Positions 44,219 through 52,363 of a DNA stretch of 64,000 nucleotides are shown here, piece by piece (within the stretch, counting starts at the first letter, position 1; each line of letters begins with the position of its first letter). Both the position numbers and the translations under genes were made by a program. Under the pieces are notes generated by a model that was not told the DNA's origin, made no database searches, and saw nothing but the letters and a program-made list of their open reading frames with translations. Source of the DNA: Candidatus Poribacteria bacterium (GTDB taxonomy: Bacteria > Poribacteria > WGA-4E > WGA-3G). The stretch lies in the NCBI GenBank assembly GCA_022819945.1, contig JAJEGI010000179.1:1-64000 (forward strand). The letters run 5' to 3'.

Positions 44219-44507
44219 TTTCTTTTCTCCAATGCAAACTTCTTAGTAGATTTGACCTTGTGTTTGTCTGAATGTGGGTCGCATTGAAAAAAGCATCTTC
44301 GCGAATAGCATTCCGAATTGCATCTTTCCAGCGCGATCCCGGTACAATATCGTTCCGGTCAAGCCAAACTTTGGTGCCACGTGAGGTTAGTTCCTGGCGA
44401 AGCCTGTCAACACATTTCCTTTTAGAATGCTGACTGGTCTTATTGAAAAATAATAACACATTCGGTGAACAGAGGTCAACCGAATTTGGGAATCTGATCA
44501 GAGTCAT
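44187..44507 (-). pseudogene. TIR-domain remnant
   Basis: 106-codon ORF whose residues about 18-75 match the first half of a TIR domain: FFNKTSQHSKRKCVDRLRQ, then RGTKVWLDRNDIVPGSRW and DAIRNAIREDAFF. The region after beta-C, with the rest of the fold, is gone; the frame continues in unrelated sequence through the TPR gene's ribosome binding site (32-base overlap). A truncated TIR could not form the NADase or signalling fold, so it is probably a relic of a TIR(-TPR) immune gene. Confidence 0.7.
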
Positions 44508-44626
44508 TCAGTTTTCGGGTTCTGCCTGTCTGAGTAGAAAGTCGCTACCGAGAGTGCTTCTCAGTGAGAATCCTACAGAAGAGATGTCGGAATTCGGAGA
44601 TCTCTTTTACGGCAAATCTGAAAAAC

Positions 44627-44656
44627 TTGCACTCTTAAGACATTTTGATGTATCAT
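44627..44656 (+). promoter_or_regulatory. Promoter for the LolA-like/ABC operon
   Basis: TTGCAC (44627-44632), 18-base spacer, TATCAT (44651-44656), 37 bases before the ATG at 44694. A copy of the GTCGGAATTCGGAGATC sequence (44586-44602), also found at 50319-50335, lies just upstream. Confidence 0.5.
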
Positions 44657-44693
44657 AAGAATATAAGGTGAAGGTAGAAGGGGTAACCGAAAA

Positions 44694-45488
44694 ATGGCGA
44701 AATTGAGGGATAAAATACAGAATAGATCACGGCGTTTGAAGGTGTGGTTTTTGCTTGTGTTGGCTGCTCTGTGGTGTCTGTCAGGACAAGCGGATGAACA
44801 TGTTCCTGATGTTGAGACTGTTGTCAAGAGGATTGATCAGCTCTATCGGAGTGAGACGAGTCATGCTGATATGGAGATGCACATTATCACGCCGCATTGG
44901 GAACGGACGCTTGCGATGACGGTATGGTCAAAAGGGATGGATAAGACTTTTATTCGGATTACTGCACCGAAGAAGGAACAAGGGGTTGCTACACTGCGTA
45001 TCGGGAATGAGATGTGGAACTATCTGCCGAAGACGAACAAGACGATGAAGATTCCGCCGTCAATGATGATGGGGTCGTGGATGGGTTCCGATTTCACGAA
45101 TGACGATTTGGTTCGGGAGTCGTCGATGCTGGAGGATTATACCTATCAGTTTGTTACGCCGGAAGATGCCGCCGAGGATCATCTCTATGTCGAACTTGTG
45201 CCGAAAGAGGATTCTCCAATCGTTTGGGGGCGGATTGTTGCAGCGATGCAATCGAGCGATTATACGCCGGTGTGGCAGCGGTTCTATGACGAAAAAGGTA
45301 ACCTGATGCGGGTTATGAATTTCAAAGAGATTAAAACCTTTGGTGACAAAGTGCTTCCCTCTGTGATAGAAATAGTTCCTCAAAACAAAGAGGGACACAA
45401 AACGATCGTTCGATGGATGAACGCTACGTTTGATTCAGACGTTGACGATAAGATTTTCACGCGTCGAAATCTCCAGAGAAGGAGATAG
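44694..45488 (+). CDS. LolA-like outer membrane lipoprotein-sorting protein
   Basis: 264 residues. Signal peptide (VWFLLVLAALWCLSGQA). Unclosed-barrel LolA-like domain (PF17131 type): TPHWERTLAMTVWSKGMDKTF in parts, APKKEQGVATLRIGNEMWNYLP, MMMGSWMGSDFTNDDLVRES. Periplasmic lipid or lipoprotein carrier. This subtype regularly precedes MacB/LolE-like permeases, as here. ATG at 44694. Confidence 0.88.
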   Translation: MAKLRDKIQNRSRRLKVWFLLVLAALWCLSGQADEHVPDVETVVKRIDQLYRSETSHADMEMHIITPHWERTLAMTVWSKGMDKTFIRITAPKKEQGVATLRIGNEMWNYLPKTNKTMKIPPSMMMGSWMGSDFTNDDLVRESSMLEDYTYQFVTPEDAAEDHLYVELVPKEDSPIVWGRIVAAMQSSDYTPVWQRFYDEKGNLMRVMNFKEIKTFGDKVLPSVIEIVPQNKEGHKTIVRWMNATFDSDVDDKIFTRRNLQRRR

Positions 45489-45495
45489 GTTGAAC

Positions 45496-45528
45496 GGCAC
45501 GCGGAGCGTGCCTACTACTTTGCCTACT
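45496..45528. repeat. Palindrome-TACTACTTT module touching a start codon
   Basis: GGCACGC-GGA-GCGTGCC (45496-45512), TACTACTTT, then a second GCCTACT that runs straight into the ATG at 45529. The expected Shine-Dalgarno is absent. Confidence 0.7.
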
Positions 45529-46743
45529 ATGATACTTAAGATTGCGTTTCGTAACATCTTCCGTCAGAAACGGCGGACAATTCTCACCGCACTCGCAATG
45601 GTTGTCGGTTTTGCACTCTTGTCGCTAACCATCGGTTTGTCTGATGGTGCGTATGGCGGTATTATTGAAATGTTCACTCGAAATCGCACCGGACATATCC
45701 AGGTACACCGCGAAGGATATCTTGATAAGCCGTCGCTTTATAAAACGATTGACAACTTATCTGCCGTAGGTGAGGCAATTCAGAACACAGCAGACGTTGA
45801 GGCGTGGACACAGCGAGTATACGGCGCCGGGCTGGGTTCAGTTGGTGAGAAAAGTACGGGTGTCCAGATCATTGGCGTTGATGTCGCGCGGGAGATCCAA
45901 GCCACTCGATTTGATAACAAAGTGATTGAAGGCAGTATATTAGCGGAAATCGCTTCGCATGAAGCAGTTGTTGGAAAGGGTTTGGCGAAGATTCTTTCGG
46001 CGAAGGTTGGTAGTGAGATTGTGATTTTTTCGCAAGGTGCCGATGGTTCGATTGCGAATGACGTGTATAAGATCGTTGGGATCGCAGAGAGCGGGGACGA
46101 CATAACAGATAGAACGGGATGCTATTTACACATTGAAGATGCTCAGGAGTTGTTTGTGCTTGAGGGACGCGCCCATGAAATCGTTGTGATTGTTTCAAAC
46201 ATCAATCGAGTGGATAAAGTTACGAGCGAAATTGAAGCGAACCTCAGCGATTCAACGCTTGATGTCGCGCCGTGGCAGGTGATCGCTAAATCCTTTTATC
46301 GCGCGATGAAAACCGATCAACAGGGGGATGCGATTTCCCGCTGGGTGATTATGCTTATTGTGGCTATTGGCGTTCTGAATACGGTGCTGATGTCGGTGCT
46401 GGAGCGGACGCGTGAATACGGCGTGTTGAAGGCGGTCGGTACAAAACCGGTACAAATCTTCTGGCTCGTAATTTGCGAGGTGGTGATTATAGCACTTGCC
46501 AGCATTTGTGTTGGTGCGCTCCTTGGCATCTTAGCCAATTATCTGTTCTCCATATACGGTATCACATATCCCGAGGAAATTACCTACGGCGGCATGAAAC
46601 TCAAGACGCTGTATGCTGAAGTCAACGTCCGAAGCCTCTATATTCCTGCTATCACTGTTATGCTATCAGCGGCGGTCGTCAGTCTGTTTCCTGCGATAAA
46701 AGCAGCTCGGATCATGCCAGCAAAGGCGATGCGGACACATTGA
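45529..46743 (+). CDS. FtsX/MacB-type ABC permease 1
   Basis: 404 residues from ATG 45529 (MILKIAFRNIFRQKRRTILT), the typical family N-terminus. The frame stays open upstream to 45430, but that part overlaps the LolA-like gene and translates the repeat. Four helices (1 near 20-40, three at about 280-400) with a large periplasmic MacB_PCD domain between; ERTREYGVLKAVGTKP is the coupling motif. Works with the second permease (46998) and ATPase (48356). Confidence 0.9.
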   Translation: MILKIAFRNIFRQKRRTILTALAMVVGFALLSLTIGLSDGAYGGIIEMFTRNRTGHIQVHREGYLDKPSLYKTIDNLSAVGEAIQNTADVEAWTQRVYGAGLGSVGEKSTGVQIIGVDVAREIQATRFDNKVIEGSILAEIASHEAVVGKGLAKILSAKVGSEIVIFSQGADGSIANDVYKIVGIAESGDDITDRTGCYLHIEDAQELFVLEGRAHEIVVIVSNINRVDKVTSEIEANLSDSTLDVAPWQVIAKSFYRAMKTDQQGDAISRWVIMLIVAIGVLNTVLMSVLERTREYGVLKAVGTKPVQIFWLVICEVVIIALASICVGALLGILANYLFSIYGITYPEEITYGGMKLKTLYAEVNVRSLYIPAITVMLSAAVVSLFPAIKAARIMPAKAMRTH

Positions 46744-46747
46744 GGTA

Positions 46748-46990
46748 GTTGCCAGTTATCAGTTGTCAGTACTCAGTTAAGAGAGGTCTGGTGTCTGTCT
46801 GGACCTTTGAGAGAAACTACAGCGTATTTCATAAGAGTTTCTTATGGAAGAAACCCTCTGGGGGAAACACCCCAACAAAAACGCCCTTATTAGGGGACTT
46901 GCGATATATCTTCTAAAAAATTTTTTAGGTATATGCCAACTGGTATTTATGAAACAGACTGTATTAACTGGCAACTGATAACTGATAACT
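46748..46990. repeat. Heptad-armed MITE-like element, most complete copy
   Basis: Left arm GTTGCCA-GTTATCA-GTTGTCA-GTACTCA-GTTAA; right arm TTAACTGGCAACTGATAACT then GATAACT, its inverse complement. Core 46859-46890 GGGGAAACACCCCAACAAAA then ACGCCC. No coding potential. The 243-base element fills the entire gap between two permease genes and ends 7 bases before the ATG at 46998. Confidence 0.8.
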
Positions 46991-46997
46991 AAAAACT

Positions 46998-48227
46998 ATG
47001 TGGTTGATTTTAATTAAACTTGCTTGGCGAAATATCTTTCGGAATAAACGGCGGACACTTATCGCCGCAACAGCGATCGGTATCGGTCTGGCTGCCCTGA
47101 TTTTTGTTGATGCGTTAATGATCGGGATGTCAGAGAATATGGTGCGGACGGCCACTGCTTCTTTCCTCGGCGACGCACAGATCCATCGGGCAGGTTTTCG
47201 CGACGCGCAAGAGGTCGCATTAACGATTCAGGTGCTGGACGACGTAACGGAAGGTCTCGCTAAGGAAGGGATTGTCAAACATTTCACACAGAGAGTGCTT
47301 GCTCCCGGTATGATTACGTCTCCAGCGAATGTCAGCGCGATTGCTCTTGTAGGGGTTAATCCACAGACAGAGCAATTCTTGTCCCAAATTGATGATGCGA
47401 TAACGGAAGGGGTCTATTTTGAAGGTGAGCGCAGCCGCGATATCGTTATCGGTGCAAAACTCGCTGAAATCTTAGAAATTGGGATTGGGGACCGAGTGGT
47501 CGTGACAGTGGCACAAGCCGAAAGCGGTGATCTCTCGCAAGAGATGTTCAGGGTTTCCGGAATTTATCAATTTGCTGGTGAAGAGATGAACAGCGGTATG
47601 GCGTTCGTTCGGATCGAAAAAGCGCGAGAGATGCTCGCTATCGGGAACGCTGCACATGAAATCGCGATTAAATTTACTGCCCTCGCCTATTCACAAGATC
47701 CGACACTGCCGTTTTGGAAGACGTATTCCCAACACGGCAATGAGGCGTTAAGCTGGACAGAACTGATGTCGCAATTGAAAGCGATATTGGAGATGACGAA
47801 GATCAGTAAATATATCATGGGCGTTATACTCTTTGGGGTGGTCGTCTTTGGGATTATCAATACACTTTTTATGTCGTTGTATGAGCGGATGTTTGAGTTC
47901 GGTGTGTTACGCGCCGTTGGCACGCGTCCTTTCGGGATGGCGCGCGTTATCTTGTTTGAAGCGGGTGCCTTAGCAATCGTCAGTATTGGGCTTGGCGCGA
48001 TACTCGGTTTTGTTTTGACAGCAGTTTTTGCGCATGTTGGTATTGACTATACCGGTATTGAAATGACAGGGGTGACGATGCAGGAATTCATCCGCCCAAT
48101 CATGACGGTTGAACAGTTCGTTATTTATCCGGTGTGGCTCTTTATTTTTACGATCATCGCTGGACTCTATCCGGCACGCTATGCAGCGAAAATGTCGCCA
48201 GCAGCGGCAATGCGGCGGAGTTTTTAA
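46998..48227 (+). CDS. FtsX/MacB-type ABC permease 2
   Basis: 409 residues. WLILIKLAWRNIFRNKRRTL start, periplasmic MacB-like domain, three C-terminal helices, MFEFGVLRAVGTRPFGM coupling motif and the closing ARYAAKMSPAAAMR. Paralogous to permease 1; together they could form a LolC/LolE-like heterodimer. No Shine-Dalgarno: the heptad element's arm ends just before AAAAACT-ATG. Confidence 0.9.
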   Translation: MWLILIKLAWRNIFRNKRRTLIAATAIGIGLAALIFVDALMIGMSENMVRTATASFLGDAQIHRAGFRDAQEVALTIQVLDDVTEGLAKEGIVKHFTQRVLAPGMITSPANVSAIALVGVNPQTEQFLSQIDDAITEGVYFEGERSRDIVIGAKLAEILEIGIGDRVVVTVAQAESGDLSQEMFRVSGIYQFAGEEMNSGMAFVRIEKAREMLAIGNAAHEIAIKFTALAYSQDPTLPFWKTYSQHGNEALSWTELMSQLKAILEMTKISKYIMGVILFGVVVFGIINTLFMSLYERMFEFGVLRAVGTRPFGMARVILFEAGALAIVSIGLGAILGFVLTAVFAHVGIDYTGIEMTGVTMQEFIRPIMTVEQFVIYPVWLFIFTIIAGLYPARYAAKMSPAAAMRRSF

Positions 48228-48315
48228 ATTTTTTGATTATGAAGTTCTCGCTCCGCTTTAGCATATAGTGGTAAATTGTAATTTTTAAACTCCCTAAATC
48301 CCCAACCCCCTTTGT

Positions 48316-48333
48316 CCCCCCTTATCAGGGGGG
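48316..48333. repeat. CCCCCC-GGGGGG hairpin before the ATPase gene
   Basis: CCCCCC, loop TTATCA, GGGGGG, set in an AACTCCCTAAATCCCCAACC context that resembles a short dispersed repeat known from many cyanobacteria and other genomes. It lies 22 bases before the ATG at 48356 and would form in the transcript leader. Confidence 0.6.
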
Positions 48334-48355
48334 TAGGGGACTTTAAAAGGTTATT

Positions 48356-49057
48356 ATGGAACAGGTGCAGAAGGCAGATGTTATTGTTACGGCAGGTGTG
48401 ACCAAAGTTTATGAAGCGGATGGAGTGCCCGTCAACGCGCTTAACGGGATTGATTTAACCATCCGATCGGGAGAATTTACGGCAATCGTGGGTCCGTCTG
48501 GTTCCGGCAAAACAACCTTTCTCAATATCATTTCTGGATTGGACAGTCCTACGGCAGGGAGCGTGCGGCTTGCTGGTAAGGTGCTATCAGAGATGAGCGG
48601 CAACGAACTTTCTGACTTTCGACGCGATAATATTGGGTTTGTATTTCAGGCGTACAACCTGATTCCCGTGCTAACAGTTGAAGAAAACGTTGAATATATC
48701 ATGCTCTTGGCGGGGGTGCCGAAAGCGGAGCGGCACGATCGGGTTATCGCTATGCTTGAAGCCGTTGGGTTAGAAGGCGTTGCCGACCGGACTCCGACGC
48801 AACTTTCAGGCGGACAGCAGCAACGCGTGGCTATTGCACGCGCGATGGTCTCTGAGCCCCAAATTATTCTCGCCGATGAACCAACCGCGAATCTCGACTC
48901 AAAGACGGGTGCCGATCTGCTTGTGATGATGCGTCGCCTCAACACTGAGACCGGCATGACGTTCATCTTCTCGACCCACGATCCGATGGTGATGGAGGGT
49001 GCGACGCGTTTGATTACGCTTCGCGACGGACGGATAGATACTGATGAGAGAAGGTAA
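48356..49057 (+). CDS. LolD/MacB-type ABC transporter ATPase
   Basis: 233 residues. Walker A GPSGSGKTT, Q-loop FVFQAYNLIPVLTVEENV, signature LSGGQQQRVAIARA, Walker B ILADEPTANLDS, H-loop FSTHDPMV. Pairs with the two preceding permeases. The last 14 bases overlap the barrel gene's start, so translation is coupled. Weak SD (AAAAGG, 8-9 bases upstream). Confidence 0.94.
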   Translation: MEQVQKADVIVTAGVTKVYEADGVPVNALNGIDLTIRSGEFTAIVGPSGSGKTTFLNIISGLDSPTAGSVRLAGKVLSEMSGNELSDFRRDNIGFVFQAYNLIPVLTVEENVEYIMLLAGVPKAERHDRVIAMLEAVGLEGVADRTPTQLSGGQQQRVAIARAMVSEPQIILADEPTANLDSKTGADLLVMMRRLNTETGMTFIFSTHDPMVMEGATRLITLRDGRIDTDERR

Positions 49058-50309
49058 TAGTTGTCAGTTATCAACTTTCAGTTGTCAGTTAAGCGGAATT
49101 GTGGTACTCGCTATCTGTTTGATGACGATGCCAATTGTGGGGATCGCCGATGCGGAATTCCGAGTGGGTGGTTACTACAAAAACTTTTCCACAATATTCA
49201 ATTCACCGCTTCCAGATGCCTCCATGACGGGAGTCGTGGTCAACCGCTTGCGTTTCAATCTCTCCTACGCGCCAGCGGATTCACTATCCTTTGCGCTCGC
49301 CTACGATTTTACGCCACGCATTCAAGACCCTTTACTCTTTTCGCAATCTCCATTTGCTGTGGGTGTCGCTGCGTCGCGTTATCGCGTTGCGGATTTGGAC
49401 TCGCCGATCTATCCGAGTGAGGATGCGCCGATTGGGAGTGTCGGGATTTATCATAATCTTGATCGGGCTTCAGTTCAATTCAGCACAGATTTTGCGGACT
49501 TCTCGATTGGTCGGGACGCAATTGCTTGGGGGAGCGCGCGAATTGTCAACCCGACCGATGTTATTGCACCCTATACCTATGACCAGCTGGATACGGAGGA
49601 CCGCGTCGGCGTGGATGTGGTTCGTGTCCGTGTTCCGGTAGGTGTGATGGGAGAAGTAGATACAGGATACATCTTCGGCGACGGGTTTGATTTTGACAAG
49701 AGTGCCGTTTTTCTCCGAACGCAATTGAATGCCGCGGAGACGGATTTCTCGGTTTTGTTGTTAGCGTTTCAGAGGGATGTGCTTATCGGTTTGGATGTGG
49801 CGCGTGGCATCGGAGGCGCGGGGTTTTGGTTGGAAACGGCTTATGTGTTTGTTACGCCGTTTGATGATGAATCCGACACATCGGAGGATTACCTGCGAGC
49901 CTCTGTTGGTCTGGACTATAGTTTCGGTGGTGAAACTTACGCCTTTATCGAATATCATTTCAACAGCGCGGGTGCGAAGGTATCCGAAGATTACCTCACC
50001 AATTTAGAGCGATCGGCATACACACGAGGCGGTGTGTACTTGCTGGGTAGGCACTATCTGGCTCCCGGAGTTACTCGTCAGGTGACTCCGTTAATCAGTG
50101 TCAGCGGGCAGTTGTTGTTTAACCTATCCGATCCGTCAACCTTCATTGCTCCACAGATAGCTTATAACATCGCAGAGGATATTCATCTCTCTGTCGGTGG
50201 TTTTGCCAGTGTCGGGAAACGACCTAAAAATGGCGAAGTCCCCGAATTCCAATCGGAGTTTGGTAGTTATCCGAATCTTTTCTTTTCTTCGTTTCGTTTC
50301 TATTTCTGA
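49044..50309 (+). CDS. Outer-membrane beta-barrel protein
   Basis: 421 residues from ATG 49044; in-frame GTG/ATG codons at about 49100-49120 are alternatives. The signal peptide core is IVVLAICLMTMPIVGIADA. Then alternating amphipathic strands (FRVGGYYKNFSTIF, LRFNLSYAPADSLSFALAYDF ...) and a terminal strand ending in aromatic F (LFFSSFRFYF), the barrel-assembly signal. Probably the outer-membrane end of the LolA-like/ABC export system. The N-terminal codons (SCQLSTFSCQLS) are translated heptad repeats. Confidence 0.78.
   Translation: MREGNSCQLSTFSCQLSGIVVLAICLMTMPIVGIADAEFRVGGYYKNFSTIFNSPLPDASMTGVVVNRLRFNLSYAPADSLSFALAYDFTPRIQDPLLFSQSPFAVGVAASRYRVADLDSPIYPSEDAPIGSVGIYHNLDRASVQFSTDFADFSIGRDAIAWGSARIVNPTDVIAPYTYDQLDTEDRVGVDVVRVRVPVGVMGEVDTGYIFGDGFDFDKSAVFLRTQLNAAETDFSVLLLAFQRDVLIGLDVARGIGGAGFWLETAYVFVTPFDDESDTSEDYLRASVGLDYSFGGETYAFIEYHFNSAGAKVSEDYLTNLERSAYTRGGVYLLGRHYLAPGVTRQVTPLISVSGQLLFNLSDPSTFIAPQIAYNIAEDIHLSVGGFASVGKRPKNGEVPEFQSEFGSYPNLFFSSFRFYF
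49060..49092. repeat. Single heptad arm inside a coding start
   Basis: GTTGTCA-GTTATCA-ACTTTCA-GTTGTCA-GTTAA, one arm only, lying within the first 17 codons of the barrel gene if translation starts at 49044. Confidence 0.7.
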
Positions 50310-50359
50310 GTTGAAGGGTCGGAATTCGGAGATCGCTCCTACATTCTCGAATCAAACGA

Positions 50360-50388
50360 TTGACACAAATTTGTGGGCATGCTAATAT
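50360..50388 (+). promoter_or_regulatory. Sigma70 promoter for the catabolic cluster
   Basis: TTGACA (50360-50365), 17-base spacer, TAATAT (50383-50388). Transcript start about 50395; GAGGAGG lies 9 bases before the ATG at 50418. No operator-like inverted repeat seen. Confidence 0.8.
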
Positions 50389-50417
50389 AATGCCAAGTTT
50401 CAACGAGGAGGCGCGTT

Positions 50418-51452
50418 ATGGGGACGTATCGAACTGCGATTGTTGGGGGTAGGCGCGGTGTCCATCATGCTCGGTGCTACGCTGGCATTGAGAATATGAA
50501 GGTAATTGCCATCTGCGAGATTGACGAGGAGCGTTTAAAAGCGGCAGTGGAAGAGCTCAACCTTCCGGGGTATACAGACTACGTTGAGATGTTGGAGAAG
50601 GAGAAACCCGATATTGTCCACGCTGTAACGGAACCGACGGTGCCGAGGCATATCTGGGTGGAACCCGCTGCCGAAGCAGGGGTTAAGGCGTTGGTGATAG
50701 AGAAACCGCTTGCCCTGAGACCCAGCGAATCGGAAGCACTCGCCGCTGCGCATGAGAAAACAGGACTGAAGATTATCGTCAACCACCAACGGCGGTATTT
50801 GCCGTTTGCTGAGAAGTTACTGGAGTTTTTTGCTGATGACAGTCTTGGGGATATACACTTCATCCGGGCTTGTACCGAAGGCGATATTACTGATATGGAT
50901 ACCCACTTGATGGATGTCGTGTTATTTGCGCTCAAGGACATCCCGATTACACACGTGTGGGGTGCTGTTCAAGGCGCTGAAATCTACGACGTTCCACATC
51001 GGCAGTGCCCTGAAGATTTGATGGCGATCTATACGTTTGAGAACGGGGCGCGCGTCTTTTTTGAATCCGCACGGACAGCATTTGGAACCGTTGATTTCCC
51101 AGGAAGTAATCCACGGTGCAACCTCGATTTTTGGGGCACTAAAGGCAGGATGTGGTGGCGAGAGAATGGGTCATGGGGTTATCAGTTTGACGGTATGGCG
51201 GAGCACTTTGTTGAACCGACTCACTTCGGTGAAGATGATAAGTTCGGGCAGCGAGCGTTTACGGAGGCGATTGCGACGTGGCTTGATGACGAAAATCAAC
51301 CGCATCGGAATAGGTTGGAGTACGCACTGCTCGGTTTTGATTTGATTATGGCGGCGTATCGCTCCGCGCTCATCGGCAGCCGGATTGAGTGGCCCCCGAA
51401 ACTCAGCGATGAAGAGTGGGTAGCACTTAAAAATAGGATAACCAATTCCTGA
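50418..51452 (+). CDS. Gfo/Idh/MocA-family oxidoreductase
   Basis: 344 residues. Rossmann start TAIVGGRRGVHHARCYAGI (a GGRRG variant of GxGxxG), VIEKPLALRPSE with the conserved catalytic-site E-K-P, NHQRRYLPFAEKL. The C-terminal alpha/beta domain ends at about 330. NAD(P)-dependent oxidation of a sugar, cyclitol or related compound; substrate unknown. Heads the cluster with the dioxygenases, TPP enzyme and LamG proteins. Confidence 0.88.
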   Translation: MGTYRTAIVGGRRGVHHARCYAGIENMKVIAICEIDEERLKAAVEELNLPGYTDYVEMLEKEKPDIVHAVTEPTVPRHIWVEPAAEAGVKALVIEKPLALRPSESEALAAAHEKTGLKIIVNHQRRYLPFAEKLLEFFADDSLGDIHFIRACTEGDITDMDTHLMDVVLFALKDIPITHVWGAVQGAEIYDVPHRQCPEDLMAIYTFENGARVFFESARTAFGTVDFPGSNPRCNLDFWGTKGRMWWRENGSWGYQFDGMAEHFVEPTHFGEDDKFGQRAFTEAIATWLDDENQPHRNRLEYALLGFDLIMAAYRSALIGSRIEWPPKLSDEEWVALKNRITNS

Positions 51453-51525
51453 AATAAGATATAGCAATGTAGAGAATTACAAGATTCCACCATCAAAGAA
51501 ATAGAGAGTATAGGAGGCGACAGAT

Positions 51526-52338
51526 ATGCTCAGCCAAGCGCAGGTTGACACATTTCGTGAAAAAGGGTTTCTTCTCGGAAACCGCGTTCTAAGCGATGAA
51601 CAGGTTGATGAATTGCGTTCAGAGTTGGCGCGTGTGATTGCTAATTATGAGAAACCTGAAGTGCCGCAGCCGGTACGTATCGCCAATCTCGGCGGTAAGG
51701 AAGAGAGTCCCGTCTGGCAGATCGTTAATATTTGGGAAGCGAGTGCTGCCTACTATCGACTGGTTCACAATCCGATCATTGTGGAAGAGATTGGACAGCT
51801 CATGTCGGCGACAGAACTGCGGGTCTGGCACGACCAGATCCAATACAAACCGCCGAAAGTCGGTGGGGTCAACCGTTGGCATCAGGATTCGCCGTTGTGG
51901 GGGATTCTCATGCCGAAAACGAGTCAGGTAAGTGCCTGGGTTGCGTTAGACGATGTTGATGAGAGCAATGGGTGTATGCGTATGGTGCGTGGCTCCTATC
52001 ATTGGGGCAGCCAGATGCCGTTTTTGCGCGAGATCCCGGACATCCATACAATGCCGGATCACTTTGAAGGTAATGCGTTGGGGGTGGAACTCTGTCCTGT
52101 GCCGAAAGGACATGTCCATTACCATCACGCCTTGACATGGCACGGGTCGCATGACAATACGAGTGAAGGTCCGCGTCGTGCGATTGCGGTGCATTATATG
52201 ACAGGTGAAACCATCTATGATGAAAGTGGGAATCACATCATGAAACGTTTTGTTACCGTCAACGGTGGTAATAAGTTGGCAGGTCACCATTTTCCACTTG
52301 TGATGGATGAAGGGAAGCCGACGAAGGCGAATATATAA
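51526..52338 (+). CDS. Phytanoyl-CoA dioxygenase family protein, copy 1
   Basis: 270 residues. Fe(II)/2-oxoglutarate oxygenase: facial triad H119-x-D121 in RWHQDSP and H206 in TWHGSHDNTS, with 2-oxoglutarate-binding Arg at 217/218 in GPRRAI. Hydroxylates an unknown substrate. AGGAGGCGACAGAT precedes the ATG. Tandem duplicate of the next gene, 25 bases downstream. The family is expanded in sponge-associated bacteria. Confidence 0.92.
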   Translation: MLSQAQVDTFREKGFLLGNRVLSDEQVDELRSELARVIANYEKPEVPQPVRIANLGGKEESPVWQIVNIWEASAAYYRLVHNPIIVEEIGQLMSATELRVWHDQIQYKPPKVGGVNRWHQDSPLWGILMPKTSQVSAWVALDDVDESNGCMRMVRGSYHWGSQMPFLREIPDIHTMPDHFEGNALGVELCPVPKGHVHYHHALTWHGSHDNTSEGPRRAIAVHYMTGETIYDESGNHIMKRFVTVNGGNKLAGHHFPLVMDEGKPTKANI

Positions 52339-52363
52339 GTCTTTTCTGTAGGAGGCAATAGGT

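Noticed and set aside
44443..44658. 71-codon plus-strand ORF before the LolA-like gene
   Set aside because: It overlaps the TIR remnant antisense and contains the GTCGGAATTCGGAGATC repeat and the promoter; no protein-like features.
45430..45528. Extended start of ABC permease 1
   Set aside because: It overlaps the end of the LolA-like gene and translates a repeat; the family N-terminus begins at 45529.
31514..46990. CRISPR-like arrays from the heptad repeats
   Set aside because: Units are 7 bases, contiguous and arranged as inverted arms; there are no regular spacers and no cas genes.
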